Assembly: GCA_031278295.1 (NCBI GenBank)
Contig: JAITKQ010000128.1
Coordinates: 1-16,262, forward strand
Length of the DNA: 16,262 bases
Direction of reading: 5' to 3'
Source: Spirochaetaceae bacterium
Lineage (GTDB): Bacteria > Spirochaetota > Spirochaetia > Treponematales > Breznakiellaceae
In this document: piece by piece, positions 1 to 6,666 of the stretch
How the letters are laid out: each line of letters begins with the position of its first letter
Position numbering within the stretch: position 1 is the stretch's first letter
The notes under the pieces: generated by a model
The model's input: only the letters and a program-made list of their open reading frames with translations
Databases searched by the model: none
What the model was told of the DNA's origin: nothing
Made by a program: the position numbers and the translations under genes

Positions 1-46
1 CCTATTTGAATGTGGGCAAAAGCCCACGGGTTCTTGAACAAGTCTT

Positions 47-75
47 GCAAAATGCAAAGCATTTTGCCTTTTTTT
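47..75 (+). terminator. Rho-independent terminator
   Basis: A perfect 9-bp stem (47-55 with 59-67, loop AAA) is followed by one C and then seven T residues (69-75). This is a classic intrinsic terminator for transcription entering on the + strand from a gene outside the window. No gene ending just before it is visible inside the window. Confidence 0.7.
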
Positions 76-82
76 CAGCGGA

Positions 83-114
83 AGTTGTTCAGAAACTGAG
101 GTTTCTGAACAACT
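83..114. repeat. Perfect 14-bp inverted repeat
   Basis: Positions 83-96 are the exact reverse complement of 101-114, with a 4-base TGAG loop. There is no T-run after it, so it is not an obvious terminator. It could be a dispersed palindromic element or the end of a mobile element. The core GAAAC/GTTTC arms resemble a smaller palindrome inside the transposase remnant at 967-983. Nothing else between 1 and 263 looks coding. Confidence 0.6.
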
Positions 115-588
115 CTAATAAGCAGTTGCAAGTGCTCCAAGGCATCGGCGTTTACTTTTCCGTATGCAGGGAGGGACATGATATACTAATACATCACAGG
201 TTTTTGGGAGGGAATGACGGGAAGCATAAGCAGACGTAACCTTGCGCGGGACAAGCGATTACCTTGAAGGATGAAGTACCCGCGGCGAACGGGAATATCC
301 GGCACAAACTGATAGACATTATCGTCATAGCTTTTACGGCGGTCATGTGCGGATATGAAGATTACGGGGCGATGGAGGAATTCGGGAGGCTGAAGCCGGA
401 TTTCTTCAAAGGGTTTCTTGAATTGCCTGACGGGACACCCGATGAATCGGCGTTTCGGCGTGTACCGCAATGTTTGAACCCCCGTGAATTGCGGGAAGGG
501 CTTGATGGCCGGCTTACGGACATAAAGCTAGGGAAGGATAGGGAAGGAGCCGCGGCACGGCCGGTGAACATAGACGGGAAAACGATAC

Positions 589-604
589 GGGGGGGGGGGG
601 GGGG
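589..604 (+). repeat. Homopolymer run of 16 G
   Basis: Sixteen consecutive G residues lie inside the transposase remnant, exactly where the ISAs1-like part gives way to unrelated transposase sequence. It could be a slippage-prone contingency tract, as known in Treponema, or an assembly or sequencing artefact at a junction. Confidence 0.9.
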
Positions 605-966
605 CTTTCCGCTTACCTGCAAGGACGGCAGCCATCCGTGGATAGCGGAACAGGTAAAATACTCAAATCCTCAGACGTATGGGAAGACTGAATGGAGCGG
701 GCGCAATCATTCAGTCCACCGGTATAAACGAGTGAACGGGATAGAGAACCGTGCGGACGGGGAAGTAATGAAGGTAAATCATCTATATTTTGAGATTTAC
801 AACCGGGAAAAGAAAACTGTAACGTATAAAAACAGTCGGATAACAAATCTTGAAATCAAAGAAAGCAATGTGGAAAGCATGACAGCCTGCGCCCGGGCCG
901 GCCGGGAGATAGAGAATGGGAACAACAATGTGTTGAAAAATCACGGGTATAATCTTGCGCATAATG

Positions 967-983
967 TGGAAACAAAGTTTCCA
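967..983. repeat. Small palindrome at a transposase frameshift
   Basis: A 7-bp perfect stem (967-973 with 977-983, loop AAA) sits exactly where the conserved transposase reading frame is interrupted. The flanking coding sequence resumes in a different frame at 986, which suggests that a short palindromic insertion caused the break. Confidence 0.5.
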
Positions 984-1254
984 AGGGTCATGGGGAGGAA
1001 CATGCGGGGAAAATATTTTGTCATCTCAATCTTTTAGTTTTTTTGTTTCACGGCATCCGGCGTCTTGTTGACGATGGGTAGCGCGAGGCTTACAACCATG
1101 CGTCAAGGAAAATAGATTTTTTCCGGTGGTGGGCGTTATGAAGTAAACAGCTACTTCCACAAAAACCGGCGTTCCCTGTTCAGAGCCGTCTCCGGACGCC
1201 CTCCTGACGGTTGAAATCGGAATCGCTGAGTCTCCAAGTAGTATGTCCGGGTTC

Positions 1255-1322
1255 AATGAAAAGCAGAGAAAACACGCTGTTCTTGTACTGTTTATTGATA
1301 TTTATGGCCGCTTCTTTCCCCA
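1255..1322 (-). pseudogene. Possible Rpn-family nuclease N-terminal remnant
   Basis: On the minus strand about 20 codons read INKQYKNSVFSLLF, which closely resembles the start of Rpn-family (PD-(D/E)XK, recombination-promoting nuclease/putative transposase) proteins that I recall as abundant in Treponema. The similarity stops after roughly 20 residues. There is no ATG and an in-frame stop lies shortly upstream, so at most this is a fragment. The match is from memory and short, so it remains tentative. Confidence 0.35.
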
Positions 1323-1350
1323 ATATTAGGGAAAATTACGGCTAATTTCA

Positions 1351-1364
1351 GGGGGGGGGGGGGG
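1351..1364 (+). repeat. Homopolymer run of 14 G
   Basis: A second pure G tract lies in non-coding DNA between the Rpn-like remnant and the left flanking repeat. Like the first tract it sits at an apparent junction between unrelated sequences. Confidence 0.9.
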
Positions 1365-1373
1365 TGACGCCGG

Positions 1374-1405
1374 GGCAGCGCCAAACGCCGATGCCCTGCG
1401 CTGCC
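1374..1405. repeat. 8-bp inverted repeat at the left repeat boundary
   Basis: GGCAGCGC at 1374-1381 is the exact reverse complement of 1398-1405, with a 16-base loop. The right arm is the first eight bases of the left copy of the flanking repeat. The other copy has no such partner arm. Confidence 0.45.
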
Positions 1406-1659
1406 TTATCATTAATTTTACATTTACCGTTCTATCATTGCCGCATTGCCGAAAAAGCCGTCGTGTACGAAACGCGGGGATTGGAGGGGCGCGAAGCGTT
1501 CGCGCGAAGCGTTTGCGCGAAGCGTTTGCGCAGGGAATGGAGGGGCAACCCAAGGGGCTTGCCCCGCGGAACCCCGCAAAGCCCGGTTTCCGGCACGAAG
1601 GGCCGGAAATGCGCCCAAATTACCTGAAAAATTTTTGTAAATGTAAAACTGCCGGCGGC
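1398..1659. repeat. Left copy of island-flanking direct repeat
   Basis: This 262-bp segment aligns end to end with 14729-14969 in the same orientation, with about eight substitutions by eye (~97% identity). The 21-bp length difference is fully explained by one extra 13-bp tandem unit and a duplicated CATTGCCG at 1437-1452. It contains a 7-bp hairpin (1542-1548 with 1559-1565) and an 8-bp hairpin (1587-1594 with 1602-1609, 7-base loop). Open frames here look like artefacts of the GC-rich repeat, so I see no gene. It ends 55 bp past the stop of the last operon gene. It could be a genome-wide dispersed repeat or a boundary of the island. Confidence 0.85.
1490..1528. repeat. Three 13-bp tandem units inside the left repeat
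   Basis: Three head-to-tail 13-bp units (CGCGAAGCGTTYG) occupy 1490-1502, 1503-1515 and 1516-1528. The right copy of the large repeat has only two (14813-14838), so unit number varies between copies, as expected from replication slippage. Confidence 0.8.
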
Positions 1660-1714
1660 GAAAGCGGTTCAGGCAAAGGTTTGGAAGCCGTTGATTCTTT
1701 CGTGTTTTCTTGTA

Positions 1715-2881
1715 TTACAAAGACCCGGCGGATTTTCTCCACGGATTCACGCCCGCGATTTTGTCATAGGCATTACAAATCGCCGTTACCATCTCATTTG
1801 CTTCCTGCAAGGTATTATAGCGTCCGTAAGAAATCCTTATCGAGGATTGCGCTTCCCGCCCGGACAGACCCAGCGCAAGCAAAACGTGCGAGGCTTCGTC
1901 TTTGCCGGAATTACAGGCGGAACCGGTGGAGACGCAGATGCCTTTCAAGTCCAACAGATGCGTCATAGCTTCGCCTGAAGCGTGCGGGAGCATCACGTTC
2001 AATATGCCCGGCAGCCGTTCCGCGTTCCCGGCATTGATACGAATACCGGGTATTGCGGCTTTCAAACCGTCTGTCGTCGTCCGGATTAGAGATGCCGCCC
2101 GCTCCCGCTCATCAGCCATATTCGATACGCTTTCCTCAAGCGCATAGCCCAGAGCTACGATGCCCGCCACGTTTTCAGTGCCGGGGCGCTTGCCGAATTC
2201 CTGTCCGCCGCCAAATATCAACTGCGGCAACTCCAATCCCGATCTCGTGTATATAAAGCCTGAGCCTTTTGCGCCGTTGAATTTATGGGCGGAAGCCGTG
2301 AGAAAGTCCACCGGTAAATCTTTAACTTTCACAGGAATATGACCGGCTGCCTGCACCGCGTCGGTGTGAACCAGGATTCCCCTGCCACGAAGCAGGCAGC
2401 CAATTTCGTCAAGCGGCTGTATCGTTCCGATTTCATTGTTTGCCAGCATTATCGACACGAGACGTGTATCGGGACGCAAGGCTCTTTCAACATCGTGAAC
2501 GGAAACGCGCCCATTGCTGTCTACGGGTAAATAGCTTACCGCAATCCCGCGTTTTTCAAGCGCGCGGCAAACATTCAGCACAGAGTGGTGTTCTATTGAC
2601 GATGTTATAATATGAACCGGTTCGCCGCGCCAAAGAGCCGTTACGCTTTGCAACACCCAGCTATTCCCCTCCGAGCCGCCGGACGTAAACGTGATTTCAA
2701 TAGGTTCAGCGCCAATAGCTTGGGCGGCTTGCTGTCGTGCCCGCGCCACGGCCCGCTTCGCCTGAACGCCGAATGAATACTGGCTTGAGGCGTTGCCGTA
2801 CTGCTCCCGCAGAAACGGAAGCATCTTTTCAAATGCCGCATCGGATATTTTTGTCGTTGCGGCGTTGTCGGCGTATATCAC
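1715..2881 (-). CDS. NifS/IscS-type cysteine desulfurase
   Basis: This is a PLP-dependent cysteine desulfurase that takes sulfur from L-cysteine as an enzyme persulfide and passes it on. From the GTG at 2881 it is 388 aa and starts VIYADNAATT, the usual family beginning; GGGGAAG lies 7 bases upstream. The longer ATG frame from 2956 adds 25 residues unlike the family and overlaps the gene before. Visible landmarks are His99 in the IEHHS segment, Asp174 in HTDAVQ, the PLP lysine Lys200 in SAHKFNGAKG, RPGTEN near 232-237, and the persulfide Cys323 in STGSACNSGKDE, so all key residues are present. It is the last operon gene, 16 bp after the 65-aa CXXC gene. DndA and SspA do the same job in DNA phosphorothioation systems, so here it probably feeds the PAPS-reductase-like protein. 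A housekeeping Fe-S role for the ferredoxin domain of that protein is the alternative. Confidence 0.92.
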   Translation of the reverse strand: MIYADNAATTKISDAAFEKMLPFLREQYGNASSQYSFGVQAKRAVARARQQAAQAIGAEPIEITFTSGGSEGNSWVLQSVTALWRGEPVHIITSSIEHHSVLNVCRALEKRGIAVSYLPVDSNGRVSVHDVERALRPDTRLVSIMLANNEIGTIQPLDEIGCLLRGRGILVHTDAVQAAGHIPVKVKDLPVDFLTASAHKFNGAKGSGFIYTRSGLELPQLIFGGGQEFGKRPGTENVAGIVALGYALEESVSNMADERERAASLIRTTTDGLKAAIPGIRINAGNAERLPGILNVMLPHASGEAMTHLLDLKGICVSTGSACNSGKDEASHVLLALGLSGREAQSSIRISYGRYNTLQEANEMVTAICNAYDKIAGVNPWRKSAGSL

Positions 2882-2897
2882 GGTTTTACTTCCCCGC

Positions 2898-3095
2898 TTA
2901 GAAAAGCGCGCATCCCTGCTCTTTGAACTCCTCAACCTTTGCAAGCAGTTCGTCAACAGTTACGTCGAGATAATTGGCAAGGCACGGCAGACAGTAAAAG
3001 CGCGTTGCTTTTAGGCCGAGCAGTTTCCTCGTCAAGGCGACCGCGGTTTTGTCGAGTTCTGTCTCGCAAAGACGGCATTTGATTTTCTTTGCCAT
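2898..3095 (-). CDS. 65-aa CXXC (probable zinc-binding) protein
   Basis: This small protein has two CXXC pairs, CRLC (Cys8, Cys11) and CLPC (Cys35, Cys38), which fit a zinc ribbon or another metal site. A fifth cysteine, Cys62, lies near the C-terminus in FKEQGCALF. The stretch between about 40 and 60 should form a helix. Its ATG directly abuts the stop of the brxL-like gene (TAAATG), so translation is coupled, and it ends 16 bp before the cysteine desulfurase start. I do not recognise a named family. Placement next to a desulfurase suggests a sulfur-relay partner, a metallochaperone or a small regulator of the system. None of these is shown by sequence alone. Confidence 0.8.
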   Translation of the reverse strand: MAKKIKCRLCETELDKTAVALTRKLLGLKATRFYCLPCLANYLDVTVDELLAKVEEFKEQGCALF

Positions 3096-4595
3096 TTAAT
3101 CACGCCTTACCTTGTAGGTTGCAAAGCCTGTGCTGCCAAACATTCCGGGATTAATTATTTTCATTTGTCGCAGCACCGTTTCCTGCATACGTTTTGCGGG
3201 AGTCAGGCAGTATTCGTCAAATTCATTTTTGAACTGAGGAGATCGAATTAACTCATTGTCGGCGTGCGGGAAGAATAGTTTCAGATATGCCGTACACAAA
3301 CGCATAACCGCCTCCTGCTCGCGCCCGGAAGTATCGCCGGACTTCGCGGCAACTTCGACAAGTTCCTCAACAAGCCCCCTATACCGCATGGTTTCGGCGG
3401 GATTACGGAGCAGGTGCATAATCTCGGTAAAATATTCCGTGTTCAATGCCCAGCCGCTGACAAACATTCTCGGCGAGAGCGGCGGGATACATTTTCCCGG
3501 AACAATCCCGTGTACGCGCTGAAGAAGAGCGCTGTCGTAGAAAATATCCGGTAGCCCTCGGAACATATCCCTGTCCCCATCCATATCTTCCATCGCGATG
3601 TTGCCCAAGAATATAATACCGGCATCCCCATCCACTCTTGTGCCGCCGACAGTCGCGTAACCATACTCCATGTAATTTTTGAGGATACCGCCCATCTCTT
3701 TATCGTTGGTAAAGCTGATTGAGTTGATTTCATCGACAGCTACAAAATCATTGAAAGTAACAAGCCCCTTTGACCTTGCCCCGGAGCGCCGGTCCAAAAA
3801 GAGCATTGTGCGGCTGACACTGCCTCCTGAGAGCAACCATCCGTATTTCCCAACTCTTCCGAAAATATAGGATTTACCCGTCTGTTGCGGAGCGAGTTCG
3901 ATTAAATTCACTTGCGGCTGTATAAAAGGCAAGAGGCGTGTGAGCATCGTATGTTTCGCGTTCCAAATATCGCGTTCAACCAACCCTTTTCGCGCAAAGC
4001 CGTCTGGATTGTAGTCAATCGCGCCGAGGATAATCCCCATCCACTCATCGGCCTCAAAATGCGTTCTCGCCTCACGAAAAGCGTCCAGATTGACCTCGTA
4101 GGGGCAGAAATTCTTATAGTCGAGCAATGTGAACCGCCCGTTGTTCTTCTTGCCTTCCGGCGGCATATAACCGAGCTTTATCAAGCCCCAACCGCCCGCT
4201 TCACCAATGAGTTCGTCTTTGATTCTGTCCCACACATAATCTTCGATTATCGTATGGGAGTGGTTAAATCCTAAATTCGGGATCTCAAAACTGTAATAGT
4301 TCGCGCTTGAGTTAAAAGATATATTGATTTTCGCAAGGAACGGGCGAGTCTCACCATTTGAACGCGCTTCATCTTCCAGCCTTTCTTTCTCACTGCGCGG
4401 CGGAATAATGGAGGCGACATACTCGCTGAGCGCGTTAACATTTTCAACCCGTCCGTCCGGCCCAGCTTTGCGTTTAAGAATCCAGTCGCGCAGAAATGCC
4501 TCAATTTTTGCCGTTCTGAATATCGACATCACAGACGGGTCTTTGTACACCGTGGTGGAAGGGAAGTACTCCCTCAATTTATTGACATCGTACAC
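3096..4595 (-). CDS. brxL: BrxL-like AAA+ ATPase, short form
   Basis: This 499-aa protein resembles BrxL, the Lon-related AAA+ component of type 1 and type 4 BREX; type 1 BrxL forms a DNA-binding ring. Walker A is APQQTGKS at 235-242, Walker B is VAVDEI at 285-290, a sensor-1-like strand IIFLGN lies at 327-332, and a candidate arginine finger is Arg360 in LLQRVHG. The N-terminal ~200 residues carry the non-ATPase region. No C-terminal Lon-type protease domain is visible. As I recall, type 1 BrxL is clearly longer (over 650 aa), so this is a short version rather than an obvious truncation, because the gene runs cleanly into the next. The start is GTG at 4595, preceded by AAGGAGG about 9 bases upstream. 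The gap to the pglZ-like gene is 14 bp. Confidence 0.8.
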   Translation of the reverse strand: MYDVNKLREYFPSTTVYKDPSVMSIFRTAKIEAFLRDWILKRKAGPDGRVENVNALSEYVASIIPPRSEKERLEDEARSNGETRPFLAKINISFNSSANYYSFEIPNLGFNHSHTIIEDYVWDRIKDELIGEAGGWGLIKLGYMPPEGKKNNGRFTLLDYKNFCPYEVNLDAFREARTHFEADEWMGIILGAIDYNPDGFARKGLVERDIWNAKHTMLTRLLPFIQPQVNLIELAPQQTGKSYIFGRVGKYGWLLSGGSVSRTMLFLDRRSGARSKGLVTFNDFVAVDEINSISFTNDKEMGGILKNYMEYGYATVGGTRVDGDAGIIFLGNIAMEDMDGDRDMFRGLPDIFYDSALLQRVHGIVPGKCIPPLSPRMFVSGWALNTEYFTEIMHLLRNPAETMRYRGLVEELVEVAAKSGDTSGREQEAVMRLCTAYLKLFFPHADNELIRSPQFKNEFDEYCLTPAKRMQETVLRQMKIINPGMFGSTGFATYKVRRD

Positions 4596-4609
4596 TTTCC
4601 TCGTCCTCC

Positions 4610-6664
4610 TTAAATTAGATCCGCAAATTTATCAATGAGTTCTTCCGTCATCTTTTGATCGCGCTGTTTCGCAGGAACAACGGTTTTTGCTTTAGTGAAC
4701 ACGACAACAGGAACGAGGCGTTCTTCAAGAGATGCGCCGCCGTGCAGTTCATTCGGTTTGCCTCCCTGTTTTGGCAACCGGTTGTATCCGCGCACAACCC
4801 AGTATGTCTTGCCGCTTTCAGAGTGATATTGCTGTTCAAGCTCAGGCGGACGCGCCGCATTTTTGGGAGCAAGCGTATACCGCCAATCAAGCGGCTCACC
4901 GTTCCATGGCAGTGTCGTTCCCCAATTTTTGTTGTGCGCGAGAACGGCAAGCCTTGACGAGCCGTGGTCGGCGGTCACAACGACGCGAGAAAACCGCGAC
5001 AGACCATCGGCAATACGCTTAAATACCTCTGTTTCAAACACACGCAGTGCCGCCGCGATGTTGCGTTCCGGCAAGCAACGCTCGTGCTTTGCCGCTCCAT
5101 CGTGAATGATGTTGTCCATAGCTCTAACCTCATCAAGCGTCCGTTCCGCGTCCCATTGAATAGGATTAAACTCCGTCGATGACGGCAACTTCGCGGAGGA
5201 GATGACAAAAGACTCCACATTCATATTGAGGCGCTTTGCCTGCGCAAGCAGGAGGGGAAAATATTCCGCGCCCATTCCGTCCACGATGAGCAATGCTGTT
5301 TCGTCTGTTCTCAAATCAAACAACACCGATTCACGGGTTGGGAACGAGGCGGGAAGCGCGAAGTCAAACGCCTTCTTGGTAAACGCCTCAGTAACAGTGT
5401 TTGTTATTTTAAGTTTGCGGTATTCATTGAAATAGTCCGTCAAGCTGCTCGTACTGTAATCAAATTCAGTTGACAGGTAATCAGCAAGAGCCGGATACAG
5501 ACTGCTGAACGGTTCCGGTAAGCCCGCCGCCAAGTTGAGTTTGGAAACGCGGCGCACAATCTCAATCCGCTCCGCTTCCGTGCCGCAGTTTAAGAAAAGA
5601 GCGGCGGAATTGATGTCTTTCGTCTGTCCGATGAACTCAACGATAAGCGACTCAACCAGCAACCCGGTCAACGCCTCAGTGCGTTCTACGGCAAACTTTT
5701 TAGCATTGTTGTCATTAAGCACGGTGACGGCGGTATCCACGACATATTTACGGAGCAAATTGGCGCGAGTGATGCCATCTGTCAGAACTTTCGCAAGATA
5801 GGTATCGGCAGACAGACGCTTCCGGAGAAGCCAAAGGTATGCCGTCCACAGGTCATCGTCAGGCAAATCAAGCAGCCGTTTGAGGGCGCGCTGAACATCA
5901 ATATTTGCCACACCGAATTCTGTTTCAAGGTAGCTCTCCGGCGTTCCCCCTCTTTCTTTCGTTTTTAAGAGCAACAATTCCAAGGCGGCGGGTTCCATGT
6001 CCACCGAAACGCCGTAAAACCGTTCCGCAATCCGCTGAACATCAAAAACAAAGGATACGTTGTTCCCAAGTCCCGCCTGTTTAAAGCGCAGGTCTTTCAA
6101 AACAAGCGTGTAGTTTCCTGCCGGCAAAAAGTCGCCGAGTTGTTTGAGCAAAGTGTGGTAGTTGACAAGGCTGCCGGGTTTCACCCATTTGTCCGGGACG
6201 ACATCTATTTTCGGAACCTCGCACACCTCAAAAGCTCCGCTGATTTTAAGGATGCTTTTGCTTTCAAAACAATGCGGGGAAAACAATGTCGGCAGAAAAT
6301 TTTTGCCCGACACCATAAAAACGGCGTTTCGTTTGGCATCATCAATTCGTCCGCGCAACGCCACAAAAAACGCCGTTACATTGCCCTCAGAAAGCAGCGA
6401 CAAATATGCGTCAATGCCCACAACGGCAACACGCCCGCTGTGCTTATTTATTTCCCCGTCAAGTTTCGACAAAATCGCATCGGGCATAGGCAAGCGGATA
6501 TCCTCTTTGGGAACGCAGTCCGCAAGCGACACGACCGCCACGTCCTTTGATTTATAATAATTAAGCAAACTTGCCGCTATCGTGTTGTTCGGGTAAACAA
6601 CGACACGGGGCACATTCGGGTTGCTGAACGCCAGTTGGTAATAATCATTAAGCGTGTATGTCAT
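4610..6664 (-). CDS. pglZ: PglZ-domain protein of BREX
   Basis: PglZ is the hallmark protein of BREX systems and belongs to the alkaline-phosphatase superfamily. In this 684-aa protein the domain fills the C-terminal third. A metal-ligand Asp462 lies in LLIVDGMGAEYFPLL, a candidate nucleophile in the LPSSTEFN segment (493-500), Asp566-His567 in TADHGSS, and His641 in ELHGGASLEERLVPVVVF, which is the typical PglZ ending. The N-terminal ~440 residues are alpha-rich with no motif I recognise. The gene starts 2 bp after the stop of the brxC-like gene and is followed by the brxL-like gene. The family is essential for modification and defence in the type 1 systems studied, but its chemical reaction is not firmly known. 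The phosphatase/phosphodiesterase fold would fit work on the DNA backbone; that is inference. Confidence 0.92.
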   Translation of the reverse strand: MTYTLNDYYQLAFSNPNVPRVVVYPNNTIAASLLNYYKSKDVAVVSLADCVPKEDIRLPMPDAILSKLDGEINKHSGRVAVVGIDAYLSLLSEGNVTAFFVALRGRIDDAKRNAVFMVSGKNFLPTLFSPHCFESKSILKISGAFEVCEVPKIDVVPDKWVKPGSLVNYHTLLKQLGDFLPAGNYTLVLKDLRFKQAGLGNNVSFVFDVQRIAERFYGVSVDMEPAALELLLLKTKERGGTPESYLETEFGVANIDVQRALKRLLDLPDDDLWTAYLWLLRKRLSADTYLAKVLTDGITRANLLRKYVVDTAVTVLNDNNAKKFAVERTEALTGLLVESLIVEFIGQTKDINSAALFLNCGTEAERIEIVRRVSKLNLAAGLPEPFSSLYPALADYLSTEFDYSTSSLTDYFNEYRKLKITNTVTEAFTKKAFDFALPASFPTRESVLFDLRTDETALLIVDGMGAEYFPLLLAQAKRLNMNVESFVISSAKLPSSTEFNPIQWDAERTLDEVRAMDNIIHDGAAKHERCLPERNIAAALRVFETEVFKRIADGLSRFSRVVVTADHGSSRLAVLAHNKNWGTTLPWNGEPLDWRYTLAPKNAARPPELEQQYHSESGKTYWVVRGYNRLPKQGGKPNELHGGASLEERLVPVVVFTKAKTVVPAKQRDQKMTEELIDKFADLI

Positions 6665-6666
6665 CG

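Larger units (their letters stand above)
264..1214 (+). pseudogene. Degenerate, apparently chimeric transposase
   Basis: Residues up to about 110 match my memory of ISAs1-family transposases: a hydrophobic HKLIDIIVIAF segment, an ELPDGTPDESAFRRV segment, and the catalytic-Asp motif NIDGKTIRG. A run of 16 G (589-604) follows directly. Beyond it the sequence resembles the C-terminal half of a different DDE transposase, with GRNHSVHRYK, NGIENRADGE and EIENGNNNVLKNHGYNL. The middle catalytic region expected of ISAs1 is missing. Near 967-985 the frame is lost. The conserved continuation (GHGEEHAGKIFCHLNLL) is in another frame from 986, meets a TAG at 1079-1081, and a last conserved piece (GRYEVNSYFHKNRRS) runs from about 1131 to the stop at 1212-1214. 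The open frame begins with TTG at 264 and has no ATG upstream. It is dead as a transposase; whether it is a fusion of two elements or an internal deletion is inferred. Confidence 0.75.

Noticed and set aside
1026..1256. Minus-strand 76-codon frame that at first suggested an OB-fold (single-strand-binding protein) remnant
   Set aside because: The plus strand of the same stretch encodes recognisable transposase pieces (GHGEEHAGKIFCHLNLL and GRYEVNSYFHKNRRS), so the minus frame is a shadow.
1490..1528. CRISPR array
   Set aside because: The 13-bp units are directly adjacent, with no spacers, and no cas genes are present.
1364..1968. Several overlapping GC-rich plus- and minus-strand frames in and beside the left repeat
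   Set aside because: They arise from the low-complexity repeat, change with tandem-unit number, are Arg/Pro-rich, and have no ribosome sites or recognisable domains.
2882..2956. ATG-initiated 25-residue N-terminal extension of the cysteine desulfurase
   Set aside because: It overlaps the end of the 65-aa gene, does not resemble the family, and the GTG at 2881 has a good ribosome site and gives the usual YADNAATT start.
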